A DNA stretch of 64,000 bases from Methanospirillum lacunae (GTDB lineage Archaea; Halobacteriota; Methanomicrobia; Methanomicrobiales; Methanospirillaceae), in assembly GCF_046195335.1 (NCBI RefSeq), contig NZ_CP176093.1; one strand, given 5' to 3'. The notes under the pieces are model-generated. The model ran no database searches. It was not told the DNA's origin and saw only the letters and a list, made by a program, of their open reading frames with translations. Shown here in pieces: positions 27,311-37,374 of the stretch (position 1 is its first letter; every line of letters starts with the position of its first letter). Both the position numbers and the translations under genes were made by a program.

Positions 27311-27609
27311 AGAATAGTATTGATGAGTCCATTACCATGAGGTTTCCCATATCATGTTTTTCCCAGTTACAAAATTCCTTAAATCTGGCAATAACAGCGG
27401 CTCAACAGATACGTCACTAGAGGATTTTTATATTACTCATGGTACTTTCCGAATTTTTCCCGGATCTTTTCACTTCATACGAATCAATCAGATTCACCGA
27501 TAATTATAAGGCATAATATTTGAGCATTAGGCAAATCTTGCTAATTTAATTAAGGAATATAGATATAGTCACAAGTTAATATGAATTTAAAGAATCCATA
27601 GGATGATGT
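27311..27609. other. Intergenic region with divergent promoters
   Basis: AT-rich spacer between the minus-strand desulfurase and the plus-strand FIST operon. The stretch 27510-27570 contains TATA-like sequence. GGATGATGT just before 27610 is the ribosome site of the next gene. No gene is supported. Confidence 0.4.
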
Positions 27610-27816
27610 ATGTCAGGAAAAATTAAAACGCTTATAGATAACCTCATTGAGCAACGGGCAAAGGGAAATCCCAGCCTGGAATCTACTACAAGAACGAAAC
27701 TTCTTTTAAAAGGTATTGACGGAGCGAAGTATACTGCCTCATCTGATGATGATCCTGTTGTTATTGAAAAGATCAGACAGATCGCAAAAGATATGGGCGT
27801 TCAGCTAACGGTGTAA
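27610..27816 (+). CDS. Small hypothetical protein (68 residues), coupled to the FIST gene
   Basis: GGATGATGT precedes the ATG and the stop lies one base before the FIST gene start, so the two form an operon. The protein is helical at both ends (I-K-T-L-I-D-N-L-I-E-Q-R and V-I-E-K-I-R-Q-I-A-K-D-M) with a short turn rich in S and D between. It has no cysteines and no signal. It may be a small partner of the FIST protein. The family is not one I can name. Confidence 0.7.
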   Translation: MSGKIKTLIDNLIEQRAKGNPSLESTTRTKLLLKGIDGAKYTASSDDDPVVIEKIRQIAKDMGVQLTV

Positions 27817-27817
27817 T

Positions 27818-28921
27818 ATGACAATTAAGGTATCACATTCAATAAAACCAGACCCGACTGCTGCTGCAACAGAAATTTCATCCTCATTTTCTGGGCTTAC
27901 ACCGGTTGTTGTTCTCTTTTTTGCGTCTTCACAATACGATCCAGAATCCATTAGCAAGACCATGAAAGAGAAATTCCCTACTGCAACAGTGATTGGATGC
28001 TCTACTGCAGGTGAGTTGGTATCAGGAAGCATGCTGAAGAACTCAGTTGTTGCAATGGCTTTAGAATCTGATGCTATATCAGGAATTGAGGCAGATGTTA
28101 TTGATCTCAGTGATCGTAAGGCTCCTTCACGTGCAATAATCAGCCTTGCAGACAAATTCGGATTAAAACCACTTGAATTAAACCCAGATAAGTATGTGGG
28201 GATAATCCTTATCGACGGACTTTCTTGTGCTGAAGAAGGGCTCATGGAAAAGATAGGGGATCTTGTGGACATTCCGGTAATCGGCGGTTCAGCTGGCGAT
28301 GACCTGGCTTTTAAAAAGACCTATGTGTATCTGGATGGAAAGGTCTACAACAATGCAGCGGTCCTTGCTCTCATCAAGCCGGCATCGAGATTTGAACTTC
28401 TCAAAACACAGTCTTTCTGTGAAACTGGTAAAAAACTAACCCCAACATCTGTTGATGAAGCGAACCGTAAGGTTATTGAGTTCAATGGCCTGCCTGCAGT
28501 CAGTGCATATGCAAAAGCAATTGATGCCAACGAAACCGATGTGGCTTCATACTTCATGACTCATCCAGTAGGGCTTATTGCTGACGGCGAACCATTTGTT
28601 CGAAGTCCACAGCGTGTTGACGGAAGTTCGATCTACTTCTACTGCCAGATCAAGGAGGGAGTTGATCTCCAAGTTCTTGAATCCACAGATATCATTGCTG
28701 ACACAACAGCAGACATTCAAAAAATTCAGGAGAAGAACGGGCCTATTAAAGGGCTTATAAACTTTAACTGCATTCTGAGAACTCTTCAACTTTATCAGGA
28801 TGGCAAGAATGATGCATATGGATCAATATTCAAAGATATACCAATGGTTGGATTTTCAACCTATGGAGAAGAATACATAGGTCATATCAATCAGACTGCC
28901 ACAATGCTTGTTTTCCTATAA
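27818..28921 (+). CDS. FIST sensor-domain protein
   Basis: The 367 residues cover a FIST_N domain (about 30-210) and a FIST_C domain (about 215-360). The signature A-T-V-I-G-C-S-T-A-G-E is near residue 54, I-G-G-S-A-G-D-D near 150 and G-F-S-T-Y-G-E near the end. FIST proteins are predicted cytoplasmic sensors of small ligands, perhaps amino acids, and often sit beside signalling genes. No kinase, receiver or methyl-accepting domain is attached here. GGTGTAAT before the ATG is a fair ribosome site. Its ligand is unknown. Confidence 0.88.
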   Translation: MTIKVSHSIKPDPTAAATEISSSFSGLTPVVVLFFASSQYDPESISKTMKEKFPTATVIGCSTAGELVSGSMLKNSVVAMALESDAISGIEADVIDLSDRKAPSRAIISLADKFGLKPLELNPDKYVGIILIDGLSCAEEGLMEKIGDLVDIPVIGGSAGDDLAFKKTYVYLDGKVYNNAAVLALIKPASRFELLKTQSFCETGKKLTPTSVDEANRKVIEFNGLPAVSAYAKAIDANETDVASYFMTHPVGLIADGEPFVRSPQRVDGSSIYFYCQIKEGVDLQVLESTDIIADTTADIQKIQEKNGPIKGLINFNCILRTLQLYQDGKNDAYGSIFKDIPMVGFSTYGEEYIGHINQTATMLVFL

Positions 28922-29079
28922 TTACCGGTAAAACCAATAATACCAGTTCTTTTTTGTTCAATCATCCCTTACACAAAGGTAATTTATTTAGATAGATTAA
29001 GAAATTACATTTACTAATCATCACAAATGATATCATTAGTTTTTTTCATATCCATGATCATATTACAGGATACCTTTTG

Positions 29080-29703
29080 ATGAAAACTGAAGACGCAGAC
29101 AGGTATGACAATTTAACAAGATCTGTATTTGCACAGATTTATCCGGTTATTGCCAGCCAGATTCTTGAGAAAACCGGGATCAGAGATGGAACCTGTATAG
29201 ACATTGGTTCAGGTCCAGGTCCTCTTTCCATGGCACTAGTTACTTCATCAAATCTATCCATAATGGCACTTGATAACTCAGCAAAAATGCAGTCCCTTCT
29301 GATGAAAAATACCAAATTACAGAATTTATCAGGGCGTATACATCCAATTATCGGTGATGTTCATAGAATTCCCCTCACTCATGGATCGTGCGACCTGGTT
29401 GTGAGCCGTGGTTCATATCACTTCTGGAGGAACCTTCCAATTGCATTTAATGAAATTCGTCGGGTTCTCAGAGATGGAGGCCTTGCATACATTGGTGGAG
29501 GGTATGGTTCATCAGAGATTAGAAATGCCGTCAATCAACAAAAAAAAGAGAACTCATCAGAATGTGACATGGAGACAATTCCGGGAGTACGATTTCGTAA
29601 ATATGGCCCTGGTGAGATTGAGGATAGTATACGATCTGCTGGTATTAGTGAATTTCGGATCATCAATGATGAATCAGGGTTCTGGATAATTTTTTCTAAG
29701 TAA
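29080..29703 (+). CDS. Class I SAM methyltransferase (Methyltransf_11 type, short)
   Basis: The 207-residue product has a C-I-D-I-G-S-G-P-G SAM motif near residue 40, L-D-N-S at the acidic strand, and V-V-S-R-G-S-Y-H-F-W. A closing E-I-R-R-V-L-R-D-G-G-L-A-Y-I-G-G follows, as in UbiE-like small-molecule methyltransferases. It lacks the C-terminal accessory domain of the other class I copies in the window. The ATG at 29080 follows a weak site; a TTG lies just before it. It is convergent with the DUF364 gene at 29742, 38 bases away. The substrate is unknown. Confidence 0.8.
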   Translation: MKTEDADRYDNLTRSVFAQIYPVIASQILEKTGIRDGTCIDIGSGPGPLSMALVTSSNLSIMALDNSAKMQSLLMKNTKLQNLSGRIHPIIGDVHRIPLTHGSCDLVVSRGSYHFWRNLPIAFNEIRRVLRDGGLAYIGGGYGSSEIRNAVNQQKKENSSECDMETIPGVRFRKYGPGEIEDSIRSAGISEFRIINDESGFWIIFSK

Positions 29704-29741
29704 TCTCTCGATAATCCCATTTATCAATAATATAATGATAT

Positions 29742-30626
29742 CTATTTGATATCATAGAGTTTATCGGGATCTCCAACATTATATTTTCTCTGATGCTTAC
29801 GAAGGGCCGTTTCCATATCTGGAGCATTCATGACATCATATTCAAACTTTTGAGGATCGCTGATAGCAACCGACATCGCGATATTGATGCCATTCTCAAA
29901 AAGTACATCAGGTATTAGTTGGGCACTAGATCCATAAAGTGCTCTAATTCTGGCATTCTTTGCATATCCGACTACCTCATTAAATGTTCCATTCACAAGA
30001 GTCGAACCAGTTATTATTGCCACATCAGCATCGGCTAGTACCTCCCGGTTTTCATCTGCAGGATGGACAGTTATACCAACCGGGCCTGAAGTAATGATTT
30101 CACCAATAATCATAGTTTTAAAGGATTCAACCGGCCGCTGGTCTGTAACATGTAATTCCCGACAACGGCCAGCATAACTCTTTACAAGACCGCCATATCC
30201 AACAATTACAAGATTATCATCACTTCTAACCAGATCTTTTACCTCGATCCCAACTTTGAATCCTTTCTCTTTCAGGATCTCATCTGTTACAAACGGTTGT
30301 GAAAGGGCATTTAATGCGGCAAGGCCGATTGAACGTCTACTTAAACATGAATCTGACATCGTTTCCCTGGACACCTCAAAGAGTGGTTGGCCAATACAGG
30401 TTTGAAGATATGAATAATCCAATCCGGTCTGATCAGAGTCATAGACAGGATTATTGTCCTGAAAACTCATCGCAACCCCGCAGCAACCATTGGTTCCGAT
30501 GACAGCATTCCATCCCGGATTGATTCCGAATTGTTTCACTCTGATTTCAGGTAGATTTAGCCTATTATACTCGCTTAGAAGTTTATTATATCCCTTTTCA
30601 AGGATTGATACAGGATTTTGATTCAT
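29742..30626 (-). CDS. DUF4213/DUF364 protein (putative heavy-metal chelation), copy 1
   Basis: The 294-residue protein has an N-terminal enolase-like alpha/beta part and a C-terminal Rossmann-like DUF364 domain with V-I-V-G-Y-G-G-L-V and A-I-I-T-G-S-T-L-V-N-G-T. The family is described as a putative heavy-metal chelation protein on structural grounds, and its biochemical role is not settled. Members often lie beside ferric/cobalamin-type ABC transporter genes. A second copy is at 47636-48442, coupled to an ABC ATPase and a GTPase. The C-C at residues 48-49 and Cys93 could contribute metal ligands, but this is speculation. Confidence 0.85.
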   Translation of the reverse strand: MNQNPVSILEKGYNKLLSEYNRLNLPEIRVKQFGINPGWNAVIGTNGCCGVAMSFQDNNPVYDSDQTGLDYSYLQTCIGQPLFEVSRETMSDSCLSRRSIGLAALNALSQPFVTDEILKEKGFKVGIEVKDLVRSDDNLVIVGYGGLVKSYAGRCRELHVTDQRPVESFKTMIIGEIITSGPVGITVHPADENREVLADADVAIITGSTLVNGTFNEVVGYAKNARIRALYGSSAQLIPDVLFENGINIAMSVAISDPQKFEYDVMNAPDMETALRKHQRKYNVGDPDKLYDIK

Positions 30627-30932
30627 GATTTTTCCGAAACGATACTTAGTACTCTATGATATATGTAAAAAAAGTTAAAAGATTATTTCAATTATTGCTA
30701 TGAGTATACGAATTTATACAGATAAAAAAATTGAAGTGTTACCTATGAACAATCAGAACATACAACCAAGTGAAAATAATAGGAAATAATATGGGCGGAT
30801 TACATCTATCATTCCATTATTCCAGACCTTCTTCTGGAAATATGATTGGAAATTTAAATTACCTATGAAAGACATTTAGGGAATGAATAGATTAGCAAGC
30901 CTGATCTATATGTCACCACAGGAATTAGGATC
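30627..30932. other. Intergenic region with divergent promoters of DUF364 and modBC
   Basis: AT-rich, with no supported gene. A TTAAATTACCTATG stretch near 30854-30867 and TATA-like sequence near 30660 are possible promoter parts. GGAATTAGGATC just before 30933 serves as the modB ribosome site. Confidence 0.35.
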
Positions 30933-31745
30933 ATGAAACCCGGCACCATCAATTCCAGAACTCTGGCAGCCAGGATAGCTCCGGTCATATTTGGTTTTAT
31001 CGTTCTCATAACAATCCTTTTTTTCACTCTGCCTCTCATCTCACTATTGCTCAGGATAACTCCTGATGAATTTATTGCTGCGATTTTAAAACCAGAGGTC
31101 GAGAGTGCAATCTTTCTCTCACTAATCACTGCCGCAGCATCAACAATGATTGTGGTGATCATAGGCACTCCTCTGGCATACCTGAACGCCAGGGTGTCCT
31201 ATCATGGAAGAGACTTTGTTGAAACCCTTCTTGATCTCCCCATTGTTCTTCCCCCCTCTGTTGCCGGTCTTTCACTTCTGGTCCTTTTTGGAAGAAGGGG
31301 CCTTATCGGGTCCTATTTTAATAGTATCGGAATAACCATAATTTTTACAACTTTTGCAGTCGTACTCGCCCAGGTATTTGTTGCAGGGCCCCTCTACATC
31401 AGACAGGCAAAAACTGCCTTTGCTATGGTTGATCAGTCATATGAATCTGCATCACGAACCCTAGGGGCATCACAACTTACAACATTCATCAGGATCACAA
31501 TACCTCTCGCATGGACAGGGCTGGTATCTGGTGTAATTCTTGGTTTTGCCCGGGCTATTGGAGAATTTGGAGCAACCATTATGGTTGCAGGAAATCTACC
31601 AGGAAAGACACAGACAATGCCCCTGGCAATCTATGGTTTTATGCAGAATGATCTCTCTGCATCAATATCCTTATCTCTTGTACTTATCGCGATATCCTGT
31701 GTTATTCTCATTACAATACGGGTTCTTGCAGGGAGGTCACCCTGA
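30933..31745 (+). CDS. modB: Molybdate/tungstate ABC transporter permease
   Basis: The 270-residue membrane protein has about six helices of the BPD_transp_1 fold and the ATPase-docking loop G-E-F-G-A-T-I-M-V-A-G-N near residue 210. That loop sequence is typical of molybdate, tungstate and sulfate permeases. The stop overlaps the modC start by one base. A binding protein is not part of this operon; ModA at 14118 or the ModA-like protein at 38906 may serve it. WtpB is an alternative name if tungstate is the main substrate. Confidence 0.88.
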   Translation: MKPGTINSRTLAARIAPVIFGFIVLITILFFTLPLISLLLRITPDEFIAAILKPEVESAIFLSLITAAASTMIVVIIGTPLAYLNARVSYHGRDFVETLLDLPIVLPPSVAGLSLLVLFGRRGLIGSYFNSIGITIIFTTFAVVLAQVFVAGPLYIRQAKTAFAMVDQSYESASRTLGASQLTTFIRITIPLAWTGLVSGVILGFARAIGEFGATIMVAGNLPGKTQTMPLAIYGFMQNDLSASISLSLVLIAISCVILITIRVLAGRSP

Positions 31746-32497
31746 TGTTAACTGCAAACCTGGAGAAACAACTCAGGGATTTTAAATTGAATATAGATTT
31801 AACGGTTAATCCCGGAGAAGTTCTTATCCTTCTTGGTACAAATGGCTCTGGAAAATCAACTGTTCTCAACCTTCTCTCAGGGTTATTAGAACCGGATGAT
31901 GGAGAAATTGTCCTCAACGGTCACGTTGTATTCAACGCTAAACAAAAAATATTCTCCCCCCCTGAAGAGCGAAACATTGGATATGTGTTTCAGAATTATG
32001 CACTATTCCCCCATATGTCTGTCTTCGATAACATCGCATATGGCCTTAAAATGCGAAAGATACCAAAAGAACAAATTGTTTCTCAGATCCAGAGGACCCT
32101 TGAGGATCTTGAAATTGCACATGTAAGGAATGAGAGGGTGACAAATCTATCAGGAGGACAGAGACAGCGTGTAGCTCTAGCCAGGGCTCTTATCGTTCAG
32201 CCACATCTCCTGTTACTTGATGAGCCACTTACAGCTCTTGATCCTATGGCCAGAGAGAAGATCAGACTTGAACTGAGAGAACAACTGGTTACAAGTAGTC
32301 ATCCTGCGATTATGGTTACTCATTCAATAAAGGACGCCCAGATTATCGGTGACAGGGTAATTATTCTGGAGAAAGGAACCGTAATATGGAAAGGAAAACC
32401 TGATGAATTAGAGTCCGGGACAAGTGCTCCGAATCTTTCACATCTCAAATGCGAATGCTTTGAGTATCGTGACTTTGGCGGAATTGCAATAGATTAA
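31745..32497 (+). CDS. modC: Molybdate/tungstate ABC transporter ATPase
   Basis: The 250-residue ATPase has Walker A G-T-N-G-S-G-K-S-T near residue 31, the Q-loop Q-N-Y-A-L-F-P, signature L-S-G-G-Q-R-Q-R-V and Walker B L-L-L-L-D-E-P. The switch histidine lies in V-T-H-S. It stops shortly after the ATPase core and so lacks the C-terminal molybdate-binding TOBE domain of many ModC proteins. The separate molbindins encoded in the window may stand in for that domain, which is an inference. It overlaps modB by one base. Confidence 0.88.
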   Translation: MLTANLEKQLRDFKLNIDLTVNPGEVLILLGTNGSGKSTVLNLLSGLLEPDDGEIVLNGHVVFNAKQKIFSPPEERNIGYVFQNYALFPHMSVFDNIAYGLKMRKIPKEQIVSQIQRTLEDLEIAHVRNERVTNLSGGQRQRVALARALIVQPHLLLLDEPLTALDPMAREKIRLELREQLVTSSHPAIMVTHSIKDAQIIGDRVIILEKGTVIWKGKPDELESGTSAPNLSHLKCECFEYRDFGGIAID

Positions 32498-32762
32498 GAT
32501 AAAAAAAACCGAAAAAACAAATCTTCTTTTTCAGATCAGTGACACTGAAAGATATGTAATATGTTTCGTTCTATGTAATAAAACACCATTTTTTTCGATA
32601 TAATATTCTTTAGGGATACTACATTCTTGACTATCTTTAAGGAAGTTTATCGAATATATTTAAAATATAATTCATGCTCAGATAATAATCAAAATGTAGG
32701 GGTAAAAAGGTGATCAAAAATAAAAAGAACTGATAAAAATTATCAGATCTTGGAGTCTTTGA

Positions 32763-33602
32763 TTATACCTTGAAACCGGACTGGTAGGTAAAGGCCTTCT
32801 GCAGGGTCTTGATTCCACCAGTTACTGAGGTAGTGTCTTTCCAGTTGTTGGTTGCTGCGGTCTTGTTCCAGGTTCTTCCAGTTCCATCGTCGTAGTTACT
32901 ATCACGGGCTTCCATGATGCTACCTGCAAAGACTGTCTTTACAGTACCTTCTGCAAAGCCGCTTCCGGAGTTTGCATCAGGAGTAACTGCAATCTGGTAG
33001 TTCAGACCTGCTGGAACATCAGCGGTGTCTGCAGTTGCACGAATCTGTCCCTTGGTTGAAACCTGGGCGCTGTTTACATTAACAAGGCTGCTCTTTGCAG
33101 AGACAATGTTACAGAATGCCGGGAGCATTGAACCATTGAGGGTTGAAAATACACAGCGGATGTTATCTGATGAGCTTGCAAAGTTTCCTGCAACAGAGAG
33201 AGTGTACTCTTCCTCACCAACAAGGTGTGCACCTTCGGTGCTTGCATAGGTCAGAACCTTCTGTGATTCAATGTTGTAAAGGCCACTGCTCTGGCTCTTT
33301 GAGTTGAAATCAAAGTTCTTGTTTTCAGCAAGCTTTCCACCATTAGTGAGGATTGCATCCTTGTAGGTTACATCAGAAATAACCTGACTTGCTCCAAGGA
33401 TTCCGGTTGGGATTTTACCTGGAGTTGCAATAACCCAGGACATGGTGCTCTTGTCGTCTACTGCTCCAGTGGCATCGATTACGGTGTCAATGGAAAAAAC
33501 CTGGTTCTCAGGGGTTGCATTGGGCAAACGGTCTGCTGCTGCAAAACCGGTAACTGCCACAAGGGCAACCACTGCAACAATTGCTACAAATACGAACTTC
33601 AT
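32763..33602 (-). CDS. Secreted protein of unknown function
   Basis: The 279-residue protein has a clear signal peptide ending at G-F-A-A-A-D. The mature part is low in charge and rich in S, T, N and V, with two to three cysteines and repeated short strands. No known domain was recognised. Its codon choice is skewed to GC-ending codons compared with the binding-protein genes nearby, as in fwd, which suggests high expression. It stands alone, with about 1 kb of AT-rich spacer upstream. A role as an abundant envelope or sheath-associated protein is possible but unproven. Confidence 0.7.
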   Translation of the reverse strand: MKFVFVAIVAVVALVAVTGFAAADRLPNATPENQVFSIDTVIDATGAVDDKSTMSWVIATPGKIPTGILGASQVISDVTYKDAILTNGGKLAENKNFDFNSKSQSSGLYNIESQKVLTYASTEGAHLVGEEEYTLSVAGNFASSSDNIRCVFSTLNGSMLPAFCNIVSAKSSLVNVNSAQVSTKGQIRATADTADVPAGLNYQIAVTPDANSGSGFAEGTVKTVFAGSIMEARDSNYDDGTGRTWNKTAATNNWKDTTSVTGGIKTLQKAFTYQSGFKV

Positions 33603-34614
33603 GTACTATCTCCTACAATCAAGCTGATACTCTCAGCATCAACACCTATTCGTAAGTATGAAGAGTATATTAATTTTTTTAAATTTAACTAAGAATATCG
33701 AAAATTAATTGTTTGGTATTGATAATATATTGAAAGATGGAGAAACATGGTTTTTCATATTTTATTGAGATGACATTATAAACATAATTGTTTTTTGAAT
33801 TGATAAGTACAAGGATTCAATAATCGTACTATTAGTTAATTACACATACAAATCCAACGATTGCTTTAAAGAAGAAAAAAGGTAGATTTAACCATTAAAG
33901 ATTGCCATTTATTTTAAGATTTCTAAATATCATAGTGATAATATTTTATTTATTAGAAGAATAAATAGAATTTTATTTATACGATAATATGACATACATT
34001 TTAAGGGTTAATCCACTCAAAAAGGGAATCGGTTAGAATATAGAACCAATGTTTTCATCAAATTGATGAAATCAATCAAACTCGGATGCCCTTTGTTCCT
34101 CCTACAAAACAATAGAGTAATCCTTTGTGGAATAATTCCTTTTTGTCCCTATTTTTTTAAAACCAGCAGATATGTGATATATTTATGAGATTACCCGCAT
34201 GAAATATATCGAATGCTACATTTATTATGATAATTTGAACTACAATAATATGCCACTAAAATTCCAAAATTTATATGAATTCCAAATAACAAAAAATAAA
34301 TAGATAACATCAGATACCGAAATTATCTAACCCAAATCACATAGGAAGTGTTATAATATTGTCCCACCATGACACTCGGGACTCTTTATGTTCCTGTTTC
34401 CTCTTTTCAATGATTGATAGAATGAGACAGATAGATCAAAAGTCTTCCACCCATTCCTGACATTCTCAATTGTGAACTGATTCTATCAATAATAAGCAAT
34501 AATTTAATCGATCAAATAAATCATAATTAAATATTGTAGTTAAAAAATACTTAATGTTCAGTTTATTACTCTAATATTTGTTCTTCTGAACAAATGCTGA
34601 ATAAGAGGATTTCT
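33603..34614. other. Long AT-rich intergenic region
   Basis: About 1 kb without a supported gene on either strand. I looked for decayed binding-protein or methyltransferase sequence and found none. The promoter of the secreted protein lies at its left end and that of the 34615 binding protein at its right end (TTAATGTTCA near 34550). Remnants too degraded to read by eye cannot be excluded. Confidence 0.4.
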
Positions 34615-35736
34615 ATGAGAACAATTAATTCTGGTACCAGGAGATCATCCCGTCTGATGAATTTATCTGGTCTGATAATTCTGATGGCTGTCATAGCATT
34701 AGTCTGTATACCTGGTTGTTGCGTAGCAGATACTGGATCTGGCAGTACTAAAACAATCACAGATATGGATGGAAGAACTCTGACAATTCCCACAACTCTC
34801 AATCATGTCCTGACAACATATCCCCCGACAAGCAATCTGGTGTATATGCTTGCTCCGGAAAAATTAATGGGATGGCAAACAAGTGCTGGAAAAAACAAAT
34901 ACATGAAGGATGAGTACAAAAATCTCCCGGTGGTCGGTGGCTGGTATGGTGGTTTGACTGCAAATTATGAGACCTTCATGTCAATGAATCCAGATGCCAT
35001 TTTTGAAGGATTTACCAGAACCGGTAATTATCAGGAAACTATTGATGAACGTCAGAAAAATCTGAATCCATACCCGCTGATTGAAGTTGCAGATAGCACT
35101 GATGTCAACAATTATACTCCGTCAGTAAAATTCATGGGAGAGACACTTGGAGGGGATGCCAAAACAAAGGCAGATGAACTTAATACCTTCTATACGACAG
35201 TTTATAATAAAGTCAAAGACAAAGCACAAACAATCCCACAGGATAAGAGAAAGAAAGTCTATTATGCTGAGGGTGTTGATGGACTAAAGACCGAACCAGA
35301 CAATTCACATGTCCAACTCATCAACCTCTGTGGTGGTATTAATGTTGCCTCAAAGGTAGCAGTAAAAGGTGGAATGGGAGAAACCCCGGTAAATATTGAG
35401 GACATTATCTCATGGAACCCGGATGTAATTATTGTAAGAGAACCTAAGTTCTACAGCGATATCTACTCTGATCCAAACTGGCAGAAGATAAAAGCGGTTC
35501 AGGATAAACAGGTATATCTTGCTCCAAGTGATCCACTAGGCTGGTTTGATCGCCCACCATGTGTCAACACAGTGATCGGAATCCCATGGGTGGCAAAAGT
35601 TCTATATCCCGATGAATTTAAAGATCTTGACATTACATCCCTCACCAAAGAGTTTTACTCAAAATTCTATCACTATGACCTGACAGATAGTGATGTAAAG
35701 GACATTATGACAGGATCTGGATTACAATCCTATTAA
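34615..35736 (+). CDS. Peripla_BP_2 substrate-binding protein, R-P-P group (copy 2)
   Basis: The ATG at 34615 has GAGG upstream; an earlier in-frame ATG at 34594 has no site. The signal segment (L-I-I-L-M-A-V-I-A-L-V-C-I-P-G-C-C) may carry a lipoprotein-like cysteine. The mature part begins T-I-T-D-M-D-G-R-T-L-T-I-P and has K-V-Y-Y-A-E-G, E-D-I-I-S-W-N-P-D-V-I-I-V and W-F-D-R-P-P in the C-terminal lobe. The same W-F/I-D-R-P motif occurs in the copies at 40011 and 51425, which form a subgroup. The next gene on this strand, 405 bases on, encodes a cytosolic binding protein with a GTPase and an ATPase. No permease is present. Confidence 0.87.
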   Translation: MRTINSGTRRSSRLMNLSGLIILMAVIALVCIPGCCVADTGSGSTKTITDMDGRTLTIPTTLNHVLTTYPPTSNLVYMLAPEKLMGWQTSAGKNKYMKDEYKNLPVVGGWYGGLTANYETFMSMNPDAIFEGFTRTGNYQETIDERQKNLNPYPLIEVADSTDVNNYTPSVKFMGETLGGDAKTKADELNTFYTTVYNKVKDKAQTIPQDKRKKVYYAEGVDGLKTEPDNSHVQLINLCGGINVASKVAVKGGMGETPVNIEDIISWNPDVIIVREPKFYSDIYSDPNWQKIKAVQDKQVYLAPSDPLGWFDRPPCVNTVIGIPWVAKVLYPDEFKDLDITSLTKEFYSKFYHYDLTDSDVKDIMTGSGLQSY

Positions 35737-36141
35737 TTTTTTGAAACTTTGTTGCATTTTAAAACCTATTTTTCGATTTTTACACAACATCTAGTAAAAT
35801 TTCATTTGAAAAAATTTTTTTCTTTTTTACAAAAGAAGCTGGATGTTACAGGTTGTTCTATAATCAACATTTGATACCAATTGGGCCATGATAACTCTGG
35901 ACATCCTACTATTGATCAGATCATAAAAACAAGAACTACATGATTAAATATGGAAATAAAAGATTAAAAATTATTAATCCCTATGTAATATGTCAGTTAT
36001 CGTGTAATGGAAGAATTATTGGATATTAATATCAACAAACTCTTAAAACCCAACATGAAGTCACACTAGGATTAAACTCGTCTAAAACAAAGAATTCATC
36101 GGGCACTCAGTACATAGTATCGTACATACCAGGTTCAGATC
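35737..36141. other. AT-rich intergenic region
   Basis: No gene is supported. A T-run at 35814-35828 may terminate the binding-protein transcript, and the stretch 35940-36000 probably holds the promoter of the three-gene unit that begins at 36142. Confidence 0.4.
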
Positions 36142-37374
36142 ATGAAAAACCATCCTTCCTCCTCTGAAAAAACTCGGATTACTCCAAACATACCAGTATG
36201 TGAGGTTTTAACGAGGTTTCCGGAAACCAGAAAAGTATTCAGACATTATAATATAGAGATTGATGAAGAATCACCAGAATATGGAATTCATCTGGGAGCT
36301 TTTTTAAAACAGCATCACATTGATAAAACCGGATTTATCAAATTGCTTGAAGAACAACTACCAGATCCATCGACGATAACACCATCCACTCTTGTTGAAC
36401 GGGGTTATGATCAACACGATATTAATTTTCTTGCTCTTCTCCCCTGTCCGGTCAAAGTGCCCTTTGATATGGCATTTGCAGACCTCTTATCCAAAGCATA
36501 TGATAATAATCCCCCGTTTACATATCTTCTTGAATCTAATGCAAATAATCAGTTATCATACTATGATTATGTCAAAAATTTTACAGACATAAACCAAATG
36601 CCTGATATTGTAATTTCTCCAGGACTGAATGGATATTATTACAGAAATTTTTTTGATAAGTTCAGGAAAAGAAACTTATTTATGGATCCCATTGAACACG
36701 GGAGATCTCCATATAAAAACCTTGATCTTCAGGATCCTGAACATCAATACTCAGTTATTGGTGCAAACATTGAGGTTCTTATGGTTGACCACACCCGGCT
36801 TGGTGATCTTGAAGTACCAGAGCGATGGAGTGATCTTTTAAAACCAGAATATGAAAATTCTCTCACAATCAGGGGCCAGGATGGTTTTTTTTGTGAGACT
36901 GTTCTTCTCACAATATACTCCGAATATGGCATTGAAGGAGTAAGACAATTTGCAAAGACTGTTCAAAAAGGTTCACATCCATCAGAAATGGTTAAGGCGG
37001 CGAAATTTAAACGACACCCTGCCCCCCCCATTTCCATACTTCCTCTTTTCTTTGCGAAATTGGCTGAGAAATCTTCAGAAGTTTCAATTATCTGGCCAGA
37101 AGAAGGTCCAATTGTCAGTCCGGTAACGATGATTGTAAAAAGAGAACATCAACCAGAACTCGATCCCCTTATATCGTTTTTAGCTGGAGAAAAAACCGGA
37201 TCTATATTTAGTAATGCAGCATTTCCGAGTATGACAGGAGTTCCACCATGTGTGGATCCAGACGCCAAATTCAACTGGATTGGATGGGATTACATAAATA
37301 CTCATGACATCGGTGCAGAAATCGATCAAATATCTTCTGAATTTACCCGGTTGTTTTATGGAAAAACATCATGA
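36142..37374 (+). CDS. Cytosolic solute-binding-fold protein with DUF1858/DUF542-like N-terminal domain
   Basis: The 410-residue protein has no signal peptide. Residues about 15-75 form a small helical domain (V-C-E-V-L-T-R-F-P-E-T...I-D-K-T-G-F-I-K-L-L) like DUF1858/ScdA-N. Residues about 100-405 resemble ferric-iron-type extracellular binding proteins (W-S-D-L-L-K-P-E-Y, G-P-I-V-S-P-V-T-M). A binding-protein fold in the cytoplasm implies a carrier or sensor for a ligand inside the cell. The stop overlaps the GTPase start (ATGA), and the ATPase follows, so the three are translated together. The same helical domain is instead fused to the ATPase in the second locus at 48446. Confidence 0.75.
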   Translation: MKNHPSSSEKTRITPNIPVCEVLTRFPETRKVFRHYNIEIDEESPEYGIHLGAFLKQHHIDKTGFIKLLEEQLPDPSTITPSTLVERGYDQHDINFLALLPCPVKVPFDMAFADLLSKAYDNNPPFTYLLESNANNQLSYYDYVKNFTDINQMPDIVISPGLNGYYYRNFFDKFRKRNLFMDPIEHGRSPYKNLDLQDPEHQYSVIGANIEVLMVDHTRLGDLEVPERWSDLLKPEYENSLTIRGQDGFFCETVLLTIYSEYGIEGVRQFAKTVQKGSHPSEMVKAAKFKRHPAPPISILPLFFAKLAEKSSEVSIIWPEEGPIVSPVTMIVKREHQPELDPLISFLAGEKTGSIFSNAAFPSMTGVPPCVDPDAKFNWIGWDYINTHDIGAEIDQISSEFTRLFYGKTS

